Assembly (NCBI RefSeq): GCF_029210375.1
Contig: NZ_JARGER010000035.1
Coordinates: 1-64,000 of the forward strand
Direction of reading: 5' to 3'
Source of the DNA: Nocardioides sp. YIM 152315
GTDB lineage: Bacteria; Actinomycetota; Actinomycetes; Propionibacteriales; Nocardioidaceae
DNA length: 64,000 nucleotides
This document shows, one piece after another, positions 1-8,539 of the stretch. Each line of letters starts with the position of its first letter. Positions within the stretch are counted from its first letter, which is position 1. The position numbers and the translations under genes are program-made. The notes under the pieces were generated by a model. The model made no database searches and had not been told where the DNA came from. It saw nothing but the letters and a program-made list of their open reading frames with translations.

Positions 1-59
1 CTTTCAGCGCCGATGGTACTGCAACCGAGAGGCTGTGGGAGAGTAGGACGCCGCCGGAC
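1..59 (+). rRNA. rrf: 5S ribosomal RNA, 3' end only
   Basis: The first bases match the conserved 3' half of actinobacterial 5S rRNA: the segment beginning TTTCAGCGCCGATGGTACTG and the closing GTGGGAGAGTAGGACGCCGCC. The 5' half, and presumably the 23S and 16S genes, lie before the window. The exact 3' end is estimated. A perfect hairpin terminator follows about ten bases later, so this is the distal end of an rRNA operon read on the plus strand. Confidence 0.93.
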
Positions 60-68
60 ATACACTCA

Positions 69-98
69 AGTAGAGGCCACCGTAAGGTGGCCTCTACT
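69..98 (+). terminator. rRNA operon terminator hairpin
   Basis: A perfect 13-bp stem (AGTAGAGGCCACC and its reverse complement) closes on a GTAA tetraloop ten bases after the 5S 3' end. CATTTC follows, with no long T-run, which is common in high-GC actinobacteria. Position and perfect pairing make it the terminator of the rRNA operon. Confidence 0.9.
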
Positions 99-142
99 CA
101 TTTCAGCACCTTGCGATCATCGAGAACCGGGAGCACACAGTC

Positions 143-1105
143 GTGGCCGAGGAGCGTCGAAGCCAGCGTCCGTCGGGCGGCAGGCCCACGGGCGGCAAGC
201 CTGCGGCCGGGCGTTCGGGCAAGCCGGGTCAGAGGTCGGGCCAGAAGTCGGGCCAGCAGCGAGGCCAGTCCGGGAAGTCTGCGGAGCGGTCGACGCGCTG
301 GAGCCCGGACGACCGCCGAGGGGGTGGCAAGGACGCGCCGCGCCGCGGCGGGAAGCCCGCGAGCGCGCGGCAGCCGGCCGGGCGCGGCAAGCCGGTGGAC
401 AAGCCGACGCGAAGTGCCGATCAGGCCGCCTACGACGGCCCGGAGCTGCCCGAGGGCATCACCGGAGGCGAGCTCGACCGGTCGGTGTCCGCGCAGCTCA
501 AGGGCATGCCTGAGAAGCTGGCCGCGCGGGTGGCACGCCACCTCGCGGCCGCTGGCCTGTTCATCGACCAGGACCCCGAGCTGGCCTACCAGCACGCGCT
601 GGCCGCACGGGCGCGCGCCTCGCGGATCGCGGTGGTCCGGGAGGCGACGGGCGAGGCGGCTTACGCGGCCGGCCACTACGCCGAGGCGCTCGCCGAGCTG
701 CGGGCCGCGAAGCGGATGAACGGCGCCACGGCGTACCTGCCGATCATGGCGGACTGCCACCGAGCGCTCGGGAAGCCGCAGGACGCGCTCAAGCTCGCCA
801 AGAGCCCCGGGGTCGCGAACTTCTCGCCGGAGGCCAAGGCCGAGATGACGATCGTCGAGGCCGGCGCCCGGCGTGATCTGGGCCAGCTCGACGCGGCCCT
901 CCGCACGCTCGAGCTCGCTCCGCTGCAGTCCAAGAGCCGCGGCTCCTGGGTCGTGCGGCTGCGATACGCGTACGCCGACACGCTCGAGGCGGCCGGCCGC
1001 GACCAGGACGCGCTGACGTGGTTCCACCGCACCGACGCGATCGACGGCGACGAGATCACCGACGCAGCGGAGCGTGCCGCGTCGCTCGAGAATCGACTGG
1101 GCTGA
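143..1105 (+). CDS. TPR-like protein with basic low-complexity N-terminus
   Basis: The predicted protein has 320 residues from a GTG start. Residues 1-90 are almost only Gly, Arg, Lys, Ser, Gln and Pro, with repeated SGQKSG/GKPAAG-like units, and should be disordered and strongly positive. From about 105 to the end it is alpha-helical with TPR-type spacing (for example the AYAAGHYAEALAELRAA segment), so it resembles the tetratricopeptide proteins often found near rRNA or tyrS loci in actinobacteria. No catalytic motif is visible. The basic tail could bind RNA or DNA; that is inference. The gene is the first after the rRNA terminator and is followed 58 bp later by a PP2C phosphatase on the same strand. 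The function is unknown. Confidence 0.8.
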   Translation: MAEERRSQRPSGGRPTGGKPAAGRSGKPGQRSGQKSGQQRGQSGKSAERSTRWSPDDRRGGGKDAPRRGGKPASARQPAGRGKPVDKPTRSADQAAYDGPELPEGITGGELDRSVSAQLKGMPEKLAARVARHLAAAGLFIDQDPELAYQHALAARARASRIAVVREATGEAAYAAGHYAEALAELRAAKRMNGATAYLPIMADCHRALGKPQDALKLAKSPGVANFSPEAKAEMTIVEAGARRDLGQLDAALRTLELAPLQSKSRGSWVVRLRYAYADTLEAAGRDQDALTWFHRTDAIDGDEITDAAERAASLENRLG

Positions 1106-1163
1106 GGTTTCCGCCGTGCCGCCCGGGGCAGGATCGCAGCAGTCTCGGGCGAGGAGGCGATCC

Positions 1164-1964
1164 ATGCTGCGATTTTCGGGCGGAGGCGTCAGCGATGTCG
1201 GGCGGGTTCGCCCGCACAACGAGGACGCCGCGTTCCTGGGGCCGTACGTCGCGGTGGTCGCCGACGGGGTCGGTGGCGCGGCGGCGGGAGAGGTCGCCTC
1301 GGCGACGTCGGCGTACGTCGTCGCGGCCACCGCGCTGGCGCGGTTCGGGGAGGATCCGGCCGCGGTCCTGGTGCGCGGAGTCGAGGACGCACACGCGAGC
1401 GTGCGCGCCGGGGTGACGGCCGACCCGGAGCGCACGGGCATGGCCACGACCCTGACCGCCCTCGCGACCGACGGTCGTCGCGTCGTGCTCGCGCACGTCG
1501 GCGACAGCCGGGCCTATCTCCTGCGCGACGGCGACCTCAGCCAGCTCTCGCACGATCACACCTACGTGCAGCATCTCGTCGACAGCGGCCAGCTCGACGC
1601 GGACGCGCGAGCCGGACATCCGTGGAGCAACGTCGTGCTGCGCTCGCTCGACGGCGGCGCCGACCCCAGCCTCGACCTGACCGAGCTGCACGTGCGGGTC
1701 GGCGACCGCTTCCTGCTCTGCAGCGACGGGCTGACCGACCTGGTGCCCGACCTGGAGATCGCGGAGGCGCTCAAGGCGCTGGCGGACCCGTACGCCGCCG
1801 CGGGGGTGCTGGTCCACGCCGCGAACGCCGCCGGCGGCAAGGACAACGTCACCTGCCTGGTGATGGACGCCCAGGACGGACCCGAGGTCGTCGGGGACGG
1901 CACCGTGCTCGGGGCGCTCACGGACCCGGCGAACATCGTGGACCCCGCCTCCGTCCACGTCTGA
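1164..1964 (+). CDS. PP2C-family serine/threonine protein phosphatase
   Basis: A 266-residue Mg/Mn-dependent PP2C phosphatase. The metal-binding motifs appear in order: SDVGRVRPHNEDA near the N-terminus, VADGVGG, HVGDSRAYLLRDG, LCSDGLTDLV and GGKDNVT near the C-terminus. It should dephosphorylate Ser/Thr-phosphoproteins in the cytoplasm. There is no transmembrane segment, unlike PstP, which is longer and membrane-anchored. The ATG at 1164 is preceded by GAGGAGG at 1151-1157. An in-frame start at 1074 would overlap the upstream gene and adds only non-conserved residues, so 1164 is preferred. A protein kinase lies at 23.6 kb, but nothing shows they are partners. Confidence 0.92.
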   Translation: MLRFSGGGVSDVGRVRPHNEDAAFLGPYVAVVADGVGGAAAGEVASATSAYVVAATALARFGEDPAAVLVRGVEDAHASVRAGVTADPERTGMATTLTALATDGRRVVLAHVGDSRAYLLRDGDLSQLSHDHTYVQHLVDSGQLDADARAGHPWSNVVLRSLDGGADPSLDLTELHVRVGDRFLLCSDGLTDLVPDLEIAEALKALADPYAAAGVLVHAANAAGGKDNVTCLVMDAQDGPEVVGDGTVLGALTDPANIVDPASVHV

Positions 1965-2124
1965 GCGAGCCGACACCGGCGGTTGCGCCGGTAACGCTGG
2001 CGTTCTCAAGCCCCATTTGTCACAATGGGCCACACAACTACATGCGTGTCACTCACGCCTGCAGACATCTTCGGTGAGACCGCTGGGGAAGGCGCATCTC
2101 GCGCCGGAGATGAAGGAGGTCACG

Positions 2125-2643
2125 GTGACCGCACGCACTGCCACCCGCACCGCGACGAGGGGCGTCCTCTACGTCCACTCAGCGCCGTCCGCGCTGTGCC
2201 CTCACATCGAGTGGGCCGTCGGCGGTGTCCTCGGCGTGCCCGTGAGCCTGGACTGGACGCCCCAGGCGGCGCAGCCGGGCGCCTACCGCGCCGAGCTCTC
2301 GTGGGCCGGCGCGACCGGTTCGGCCGCCGCCGTGGCGTCCGCGCTGCGCGGCTGGAACCACCTGCGGTTCGAGATCACCGAGGAGCCGACGGCGTCCTCC
2401 GAGGGCGCGCGCTACTCCTACACCCCCGAGCTCGGTGTCTTCCACGCCGTCACCGGGCTGCACGGCGACATCATGATCCCCGAGGACCGACTGAAGGCCG
2501 CGGTCGTGAAGGCCGCTCTCGGCGACACCACCCTGCTCGTCGAGATCGACAAGCTGCTCGGGAAGCCGTGGGACGACGAGCTCGAGACGTTCCGCCACGC
2601 CGGTGACGGCGCACCGGTGCGCTGGCTGCACCAGGTCGTCTGA
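2125..2643 (+). CDS. DUF3145 family protein
   Basis: A 172-residue protein of the DUF3145 family, found in actinobacteria, often beside the fab operon as it is here. Recognisable segments are GVLYVHSAPSALCPHIEWAV near the N-terminus and the C-terminal DDELETFRHAGDGAPVRWLH. The GTG at 2125 has AAGGAGGT at 2113-2120 with good spacing; an upstream ATG at 2110 overlaps that ribosome-binding site, so it is less likely. No biochemical function is established that I know of. The gene is convergent with the secreted-protein gene at 2654 and separated from it by only 10 bp. The conserved link to fatty-acid synthesis genes suggests, but does not prove, a role in lipid metabolism. Confidence 0.85.
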   Translation: MTARTATRTATRGVLYVHSAPSALCPHIEWAVGGVLGVPVSLDWTPQAAQPGAYRAELSWAGATGSAAAVASALRGWNHLRFEITEEPTASSEGARYSYTPELGVFHAVTGLHGDIMIPEDRLKAAVVKAALGDTTLLVEIDKLLGKPWDDELETFRHAGDGAPVRWLHQVV

Positions 2644-2653
2644 GCGGTCCGCG

Positions 2654-3175
2654 TCAGCGCTTCCGCGTGAGGCGGAAGCGGGAGGGCTCGAGCCAGACCG
2701 GGTGCTCGCCCTCGTGGTCGAACCAGATCAGCTTCGCGCGGATCGTGAACCGGCCTGGCCTGGTGCCGCTGCGACAGAACCGGAAGCGGGCGCCGGCGGT
2801 CGACGGGTCTGCGTCGGAGATGAAGGCTCCCGACGCGATCGAGTCGCCGGTCGGGTCGCGCAGGAAGGTCTCGAGGGTCCACTCGCCGGTCGGTGCGGTG
2901 ACCGTGTAGCTGTAGCGGTAGTTGCGACATCCCCTGCGCAGCACGCCGTCCGGTGCGTCGGTGTTGCCGTAGGAGTCGCGGGTGCGCGGCGGGCTGGGCT
3001 CCGGCGCGGGCTCGGGCGCCGGACCGATCAGCGGACCGATCAGGGGTCCGAGGAGCGGTGCGAGCGCGTCGACGGGGCTGCGTCGCGGCTCCGCGTGGGC
3101 CGGGACGCCGGCGATCAGCCCGGTGGTGACGCCGGCGGCCGCGAGACACGCGACGATGCGTGTGACGGTCGCCAT
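2654..3175 (-). CDS. secreted hypothetical protein
   Basis: A 173-residue protein with a clear Sec signal peptide: a short N-terminus, a hydrophobic stretch around residues 8-25 and an AHA cleavage site near 27-29. A Pro-rich linker follows (LGPLIGPLIGPAPEPAPEP), then a globular C-terminal domain of about 110 residues with two cysteines (RRGCRNYRYSYTV and RFRFCRSGT) that could form a disulfide. The end, WFDHEGEHPVWLEPSRFRLTRKR, is basic. I do not recognise the family. The gene lies between DUF3145 (convergent) and accD6 (same strand, 57 bp upstream of that gene's 3' end), so it may be read through from the fab operon. Confidence 0.75.
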   Translation of the reverse strand: MATVTRIVACLAAAGVTTGLIAGVPAHAEPRRSPVDALAPLLGPLIGPLIGPAPEPAPEPSPPRTRDSYGNTDAPDGVLRRGCRNYRYSYTVTAPTGEWTLETFLRDPTGDSIASGAFISDADPSTAGARFRFCRSGTRPGRFTIRAKLIWFDHEGEHPVWLEPSRFRLTRKR

Positions 3176-3232
3176 ATCGGGTCCAACGCGGCCCCGCGTC
3201 CGCCGTTACGGCCCGAGTCGCGCGAGCGACGC

Positions 3233-4669
3233 CTACAGCGGGATGTTGCCGTGGGCGCCGCGGCGTACGCCGACGGACTGGACCGCGTCCTCGATCGCGC
3301 GTGCGATCGCCGAGCGCGTGCCGGCGGGCTCGACGACCTCGTCGACGACGCCGATCTCGACGGCCTTCTCGACCCCGCCGGCGATGCGCTCGTGCTCGGC
3401 CGCGAGCTCGGCCTCGACCTGGGGGCGGATGTCCGGTGCGACCTCCGCCAGCCGGCGTCGGTGCAGGATCCGGATGGCGGCGACCGCGCCCATGACCGCG
3501 ACCTCGGCCCCCGGCCAGGCGAAGACCCTGGTCGCGCCGAGGGAGCGGGCGTTCATGGCGATGTAGGCGCCGCCGTACGTCTTGCGCGTGACCAGCGTGA
3601 CCCGCGGGACCACGCACTCGCCGAACGCGTGCAGCAGCTTGGCGCCGCGACGCACGACGCCGTCCCACTCCTGGCCGACGCCGGGGAGGTAGCCGGGCAC
3701 GTCGACGAGCACGACGAGGGGTACGCCGAAGGCGTCGCACATCCGCACGAAGCGGGAGGCCTTCTCCGCCGAGAGCGAGTCGAGGCAGCCGCCGAGGCGG
3801 AGCGGGTTGTTGGCGATCACGCCGACCGTGCGGCCGCCGAGGCGGCCGAGGGCGGTGACGATGTTGGGTGCCCAGCGGGCGTGCAGCTCCTGGGCGGTGC
3901 CCTCGTCGAGCACCGACTCGACGAGCGGGTGCACGTCGTACGCGCGCTTCCTGGACTCCGGCAGCAGGGCGGCGAGGTCGCGGTCCTCGACCGCGTCGAC
4001 GTTCATGCTGCCCTGCGCGCCGAGCAGACCGGCCACGTTGCGGGCGCGGTCGAGCGCCTCCCGCTCGGACTCGGCGAGGATGTGCACGACGCCGGAGCGG
4101 CGTCCGTGGGGCTCCGGCCCGCCGAGGCGCAGCATGTCGACGTCCTCGCCGGTGACCGAGCGGACGACGTCGGGACCGGTGACGAAGATGCGGCCCTCGG
4201 GGCCGAGGATCACGACGTCGGTCAGCGCCGGGCCGTACGCCGCGCCGCCGGCGGCGGGGCCGAGCACGACGGAGATCTGCGGGATCTTGCCGGACGCCTG
4301 CGTCATCGCGTGGAAGATCCGCCCGACCGCGTGCAGCGAGAGCACGCCCTCGGCGAGGCGGGCGCCGCCCGAGTGCCAGAGGCCGATGATCGGGACACCG
4401 TCGGTCATCGCCCGGTGGTAGGCGTCGACGACGACGCGGCAGCCGAGGTCGCCCATCGCGCCGCCCATCACGGTCGCGTCGGAGCAGAACGCGACCACGC
4501 GGGTGCCGTCGATGCTGCCGACCGCCGCGAGCATGCCGGAGTCGTCGTCGGGGGTGATCAGCTCGAGCGTGCCCTCGTCGAGGAGGGCGGTGAGCCGGTG
4601 GACCGGGTTGCGGGGGTCCTCCTCGCGGGGCAGCTTGGCCGGCTTCCTCGGCGTGGCGGTGGCCGTCAT
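3233..4669 (-). CDS. accD6: acyl-CoA carboxylase carboxyltransferase (beta) subunit, AccD6-like
   Basis: A 478-residue carboxyltransferase subunit that moves CO2 from biotin to acetyl- or propionyl-CoA, giving malonyl-CoA (or methylmalonyl-CoA) for fatty-acid synthesis. The two oxyanion-hole glycine motifs of the crotonase fold are visible: LGPAAGGAAYGPALTD in the N-terminal half and KTYGGAYIAMNARSLG in the C-terminal half. The protein needs a biotinylated alpha subunit encoded elsewhere. It is the last gene of the fab operon; its ATG overlaps the fabF stop by one base (TGATG), indicating translational coupling. The position after the ketosynthase gene matches accD6 of mycobacteria, the basis for the symbol. 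Acetyl- versus propionyl-CoA preference cannot be read here. Confidence 0.92.
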   Translation of the reverse strand: MTATATPRKPAKLPREEDPRNPVHRLTALLDEGTLELITPDDDSGMLAAVGSIDGTRVVAFCSDATVMGGAMGDLGCRVVVDAYHRAMTDGVPIIGLWHSGGARLAEGVLSLHAVGRIFHAMTQASGKIPQISVVLGPAAGGAAYGPALTDVVILGPEGRIFVTGPDVVRSVTGEDVDMLRLGGPEPHGRRSGVVHILAESEREALDRARNVAGLLGAQGSMNVDAVEDRDLAALLPESRKRAYDVHPLVESVLDEGTAQELHARWAPNIVTALGRLGGRTVGVIANNPLRLGGCLDSLSAEKASRFVRMCDAFGVPLVVLVDVPGYLPGVGQEWDGVVRRGAKLLHAFGECVVPRVTLVTRKTYGGAYIAMNARSLGATRVFAWPGAEVAVMGAVAAIRILHRRRLAEVAPDIRPQVEAELAAEHERIAGGVEKAVEIGVVDEVVEPAGTRSAIARAIEDAVQSVGVRRGAHGNIPL

Positions 4670-5934
4670 CAGATCGACCCGAAGGCGACGGCCACGTTGG
4701 CGCCGCCGAACCCGAAGGAGTTGTTGAGGGCCGCGATGTCGCCGAGCGGCAGGTCGCGGGCCTTGGTCGCGATGTCGAGGTCGACCGCCGGGTCCTGGTT
4801 GTCCAGGTTGATCGTCGGCGGGGCGGTGCGGTGGTGGAGCGCGAGCACCGTCGCAACTCCCTCGAGCGCCCCGGCGCCCCCGAGCAGGTGCCCGGTCATC
4901 GACTTCGTGCTGGTCACGACGACCTCGGTCGCGTGGGCGCCGAGGGTCGCGTGCAGCATCAGGCCCTCCGCGATGTCGCCCTGCGGCGTCGACGTCGCGT
5001 GGGCGTTGACGTGCGCTATGTCGCCCGGGCCGATCTCGGCCTCGGCGAGTGCCCGCAGGATCGCGCGGGAGCCGCCGCGGCCCTCGGGATCCGGTTGGGC
5101 GATGTCGTGGGCGTCGGCCGTGACGCCGGCGCCGAGGACGGTCGCGTAGATCCGGGCGCCCCGGGCCTTGGCGTGCTCCTCGGACTCGAGCACCAGCACG
5201 CCGGCGCCCTCACCGAGGACGAAGCCGTCGCGCCCGGTGTCCCAGGGACGGGAGACCTTCGTCGGGTCCCCGCCCCCCTCGCCGCTGGCGGTCTTCGACA
5301 GCGCCATCATGTTGGCGAAGGCCGCCATCGGCAGCGGGTGGATGGCGGCCTCGGTGCCGCCGGCGAGGACCACGTCGGCCCGACCGAGCCGGATCTGGTC
5401 GACCGCCAGGGCGATCGCCTCGTTGCCGGACGCGCACGCCGAGACCGGCGTGTTGACCGCCGCGCGCGCTCCGACGTAGAGGCTGATCTGCGCCGCGGGC
5501 GCATTGGGCATCAGCATGGGCACGGCCAAGGGGGAGACCCGCCGCGGGCCCTTCTCCTTCAGCGCGTCGTAGTTGTCCAGGAGCGTGGTCACGCCGCCGA
5601 TGCCGGAGGCCATCGCGACGCCGAGCCGGTCGTGGTCGAGCGAGCCGGCCTCCTGCAGAGCGGCGAGGCCGGAGTCGGCCCACGCCTCCATGGCGGCGAC
5701 CATCGCGAACTGCGAACTGCGGTCGAGGCGGCGGGCCTTGACCCGCTCGAGGACCTCGGTGGGCTCCACGGCGATGCGACCGGCGATCTTGACCGGCATC
5801 TCCTCGGCCCAGTCGTCGGTCAGGTGCCGGACGCCCGAGCGTCCGCTGACCAGGGCGTCCCAGGTGCTGGGAACGTCACCGCCGACGGGGGAGGTGACCC
5901 CGAGGCCGGTGACGACGACTCGCTTGGAAGACAT
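4669..5934 (-). CDS. fabF: beta-ketoacyl-ACP synthase II (FabF/KasA type)
   Basis: A 421-residue condensing enzyme that extends acyl-ACP with malonyl-ACP in FAS-II. The catalytic triad is intact: Cys167 in VSACASGNEA, His312 in VNAHATSTPQGD and His349 in KSMTGHLLGGAGALEG; Lys344 lies in TSTKS. Length and motifs are typical. It sits 33 bp downstream of acpP and is coupled to accD6 by a one-base overlap. There is only one FabF here, whereas M. tuberculosis has the kasA/kasB pair, which fits an organism without very long mycolic acids. Confidence 0.96.
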   Translation of the reverse strand: MSSKRVVVTGLGVTSPVGGDVPSTWDALVSGRSGVRHLTDDWAEEMPVKIAGRIAVEPTEVLERVKARRLDRSSQFAMVAAMEAWADSGLAALQEAGSLDHDRLGVAMASGIGGVTTLLDNYDALKEKGPRRVSPLAVPMLMPNAPAAQISLYVGARAAVNTPVSACASGNEAIALAVDQIRLGRADVVLAGGTEAAIHPLPMAAFANMMALSKTASGEGGGDPTKVSRPWDTGRDGFVLGEGAGVLVLESEEHAKARGARIYATVLGAGVTADAHDIAQPDPEGRGGSRAILRALAEAEIGPGDIAHVNAHATSTPQGDIAEGLMLHATLGAHATEVVVTSTKSMTGHLLGGAGALEGVATVLALHHRTAPPTINLDNQDPAVDLDIATKARDLPLGDIAALNNSFGFGGANVAVAFGSI

Positions 5935-5967
5935 GCTGCTCCTGAAGGGTGTGACGCGCAGGCGGGC

Positions 5968-6213
5968 TCAGGCCTGGGCGCGCTCGATGAAGGCGACGGC
6001 GTCGCCCACGGTCTTGAGGTTCTTGACCTCGTCGTCGGGGATCGAGACGCCGAACTTCTCCTCCGCGGCGACGACGACCTCGACCATGGACAGCGAGTCC
6101 ACGTCCAGGTCGTCGACGAAGGACTTGTCGAGCTGGACGTCGTCGGCGTCGATGCCGGCGACCTCGTTGACGATCTCGGCGAGGTCGGCGCGGATCTCCT
6201 CGGTGGTGGCCAT
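5968..6213 (-). CDS. acpP: acyl carrier protein
   Basis: An 81-residue acidic acyl carrier protein that carries growing acyl chains on a 4'-phosphopantetheine arm. The attachment site is Ser40 in DVDSLSMVEVV. The size and the four-helix pattern are typical of FAS-II ACPs, without the long C-terminal extension of mycobacterial AcpM. It lies between fabH (69 bp upstream) and fabF (33 bp downstream) in the operon. Confidence 0.97.
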   Translation of the reverse strand: MATTEEIRADLAEIVNEVAGIDADDVQLDKSFVDDLDVDSLSMVEVVVAAEEKFGVSIPDDEVKNLKTVGDAVAFIERAQA

Positions 6214-6282
6214 CAGGCTGTTCCCTTTCGTCGGGTTCGGTGGGTGGTGCGGAAAATCGTGTGGAATCTCGGGCGGTGGCGG

Positions 6283-7290
6283 TCAGGGGACGGTGACGAC
6301 CTGCGCGGCGTACGCGAGCCCGGCGCCGAAGGCGATTAGCAGGGCGGTGTCGCCGCTGCGCGCCTCGCCCTCCTCGATCATCCGGTCGAGCGCGAGCGGG
6401 ATCGACGCGGCGGAGGTGTTGCCCTGCTCGGCGATGTCGCGGGCGATCTTCACCCGCTCGGGCATCTTCATTGCGCGGGCCATCGCGTCGGTGATGCGCA
6501 TGTTGGCCTGGTGGGGCACGAACACGTCGAGGTCGTCGATGCTGATGCCGGCGCGGTCGAGTGCCTGCTGCCCGGTCTTCGCCATCTGGTACGACGCCCA
6601 CCGGAAGACCGCGTTGCCCTGCATGACCAGGTGCGGCATGACCGGCTGGTCGCTGGCCACGACCTCGCGCCAGTCCTCGCGCTGGCGGATGAGGTCGAAC
6701 TGCTCGCCGTCGGAGCCCCAGACGACCGGGCCGATGCCGGGTGTGTCGCTCGGGCCGACCACCGCGGCGCCGGCGCCGTCCGCGAAGATGAAGGCGGTGC
6801 CGCGGTCACCCACGTCGGTGAGGTCGGAGAGGCGCTCGACGCCGATGACCAGCGCGTGGCCGGCGGAGCCGCCGCGCACCAGGTCGGCGGCGAGCGCGAC
6901 GCCGTGGCAGAACCCGGCGCACGCGGCCGAGATGTCGAACGCGGCGGCCTGGTCGGTGCCGAGCTCGTGGGCGATGGCCGTGGCGACGGCCGGGGTCTGG
7001 AACATGTGGGTCACCGTCGCGACGATCACGCAGTCGATCTGCTTGGGGTCGACGCCGGCGCGCTCGATGGCCGTCCGCGCGGCGGCGACCGACATCATCT
7101 GCACCGTCTCCTCCGGGGTGGCCCAGCGGCGCTGCCTGATGCCGGAGCGTTGCTGGATCCACTCGTCGCTGGAGTCGATCGCCTCGACGACGTCGGCGTT
7201 GGGGATCACCAGGCTGGGTCGGTAGGAGCCGAGACCGAGGATGGCGGCGTGGCGGGCGCCCTCGACCTGGGCGAGGGGGGTACCGGCCAT
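6283..7290 (-). CDS. fabH: beta-ketoacyl-ACP synthase III
   Basis: A 335-residue initiating condensing enzyme that joins an acyl-CoA primer to malonyl-ACP. The Cys-His-Asn triad is visible in ISAACAGFCHG, FVPHQANMRI and EQGNTSAASIPL. The start at 7290 is chosen because its ATG overlaps the fabD stop (TGATG) and GGAGG precedes it by about six bases; an upstream in-frame start would lie inside fabD. Primer choice (branched or straight) cannot be told from the sequence alone. In actinobacteria FabH often accepts branched primers. Confidence 0.95.
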   Translation of the reverse strand: MAGTPLAQVEGARHAAILGLGSYRPSLVIPNADVVEAIDSSDEWIQQRSGIRQRRWATPEETVQMMSVAAARTAIERAGVDPKQIDCVIVATVTHMFQTPAVATAIAHELGTDQAAAFDISAACAGFCHGVALAADLVRGGSAGHALVIGVERLSDLTDVGDRGTAFIFADGAGAAVVGPSDTPGIGPVVWGSDGEQFDLIRQREDWREVVASDQPVMPHLVMQGNAVFRWASYQMAKTGQQALDRAGISIDDLDVFVPHQANMRITDAMARAMKMPERVKIARDIAEQGNTSAASIPLALDRMIEEGEARSGDTALLIAFGAGLAYAAQVVTVP

Positions 7291-8468
7291 CACTGGCCTC
7301 CTTCGGGGTGCAGACGGAGCAGGGGTTGACCGGGGGAGACGAGGTCGCCGTCCTCGACGAGCCACTCGACGACCTGGCCGCCGTGCGGCGCGGCGACCGC
7401 GGAGCGGTCACGGAGGCTGGCGATCTCGCCGATCGTCGTACCCGCGGCGAGGACGTCGGCGTCCGCGGCCTCGGGGGCGATGTGGAACGTGCCCTTGGCG
7501 GGGGAGACGACCATCCGCCAGGTCGGCGTGGTCTCGATCTCGGAGAACTCGCCGTGCTTCTCGCAGAACGCGCGGGCCTCGTCGAGCTGGTCGGGCGTCT
7601 TGAGCGCGAAGGTCTCGACGCCCTTGAGGGCGCGCCTGGCGATGCCGGTGAGGGTGCCGGCCGGAGGCATCTCCAGGAAGCCGGTCACGCCGAGGTCGAG
7701 CATCGTGTCCATGCACAGGTCCCAGCGGACCGGGCTGGCGATCTGGCCGACGATGCGGGCCAGCACCTCGCGGCCGTCGTGGACGACCCGGCCGTCCCGG
7801 TTGGAGATGACGCGGGTCCGCGGGTCGTGCACCGACACCGAGCGGGCCAGGGAGGCGAGGTGGCCGACCGCGGGCTCCATGTGGTGGGTGTGGAAGGCGC
7901 CGGCGACGCTGAGCGGCATCAGGCGGGCCTTGGCGGGCGGCTCGTCGGCGAAGGCAGCGAGCTGCTCCATCGTGCCGGCGGCCACGAGCTGGCCCGGGCC
8001 GTTGTCGTTGGCGGCGGTGAGGCCGTGCTTCTCGATCGCGGCGAGGACCTCCTCGCGGTCGCCACCGAGCACGGCGGTCATGCCGGTCGGCGTCGTGCCC
8101 GCCGCCTGCGCCATCGCCTTGCCACGCTCACGGACCAGGACCATCGCCTGCTCGGCGGTGATGACGCGGGCTCCGGCCGCCGCGGCGATCTCGCCGACGC
8201 TGTGCCCGGCGACCGCGCTGACCTTGCCGAAGGCGTCGGTCGGGTGCGGGAAGAGCTCGAGCGCGGCGACCAGGCCGGTCGCGACGAGCAGCGGCTGCGC
8301 GATCTGGGTGTCGCGGATCGTGTCGGCGTCCGCCTCGGTGCCGTAGTGGGCGAGGTCGATGCCCGCGACCGTCGAGAGCCACTCGAAGCGCGAGGCGAAG
8401 GTGGGATCCTCCAGCCAGGGTTCGAGGAAACCGGGGGTCTGGGCGCCTTGGCCGGGAGCGACGATCAC
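7290..8468 (-). CDS. fabD: malonyl-CoA:ACP transacylase with C-terminal biotinyl/lipoyl-like domain
   Basis: The protein has 392 residues, about 80 more than a usual FabD. Residues 1 to about 300 are the acyltransferase: APGQGAQTPG at the start, the catalytic Ser90 in AGHSVGEIAAA and His193 in GAFHTHHM. From about 316 to the end it resembles a biotinyl/lipoyl carrier hammerhead: a GTFHIAP strand, then VLAAGTTIGEI, then AAPHGGQVVEWLVEDGDLV and GQPLLRL. The modified lysine (the EAMKM position) is replaced by SLRDRS, so it cannot carry a prosthetic group in the usual way. The GTG at 8468 is preferred over the one at 8474 because GGAGG is correctly spaced from it. It is first in the fab operon and sits behind a palindromic operator. 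Confidence 0.93.
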   Translation of the reverse strand: MIVAPGQGAQTPGFLEPWLEDPTFASRFEWLSTVAGIDLAHYGTEADADTIRDTQIAQPLLVATGLVAALELFPHPTDAFGKVSAVAGHSVGEIAAAAGARVITAEQAMVLVRERGKAMAQAAGTTPTGMTAVLGGDREEVLAAIEKHGLTAANDNGPGQLVAAGTMEQLAAFADEPPAKARLMPLSVAGAFHTHHMEPAVGHLASLARSVSVHDPRTRVISNRDGRVVHDGREVLARIVGQIASPVRWDLCMDTMLDLGVTGFLEMPPAGTLTGIARRALKGVETFALKTPDQLDEARAFCEKHGEFSEIETTPTWRMVVSPAKGTFHIAPEAADADVLAAGTTIGEIASLRDRSAVAAPHGGQVVEWLVEDGDLVSPGQPLLRLHPEGGQ

Positions 8469-8539
8469 GAGCACCCCTCCACTGTGCCGCGCCGGTGGCC
8501 CCGACCTCGCCTGCGGCCCGCACGAAAACACTCCGCGAG

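Noticed and set aside
98-1447. Minus-strand open frame of 449 codons over the TPR-like and PP2C genes
   Set aside because: It is antisense to two genes with recognisable motifs and clear ribosome-binding sites; no domain is visible in it.
2018-2024. TGTCACA upstream of the DUF3145 gene as a second ECF41 promoter
   Set aside because: Sixteen bases further the sequence is CATG, not CGTC, and no CMD-family gene follows. The flanking CCATT/AATGG symmetry is short and could be chance.
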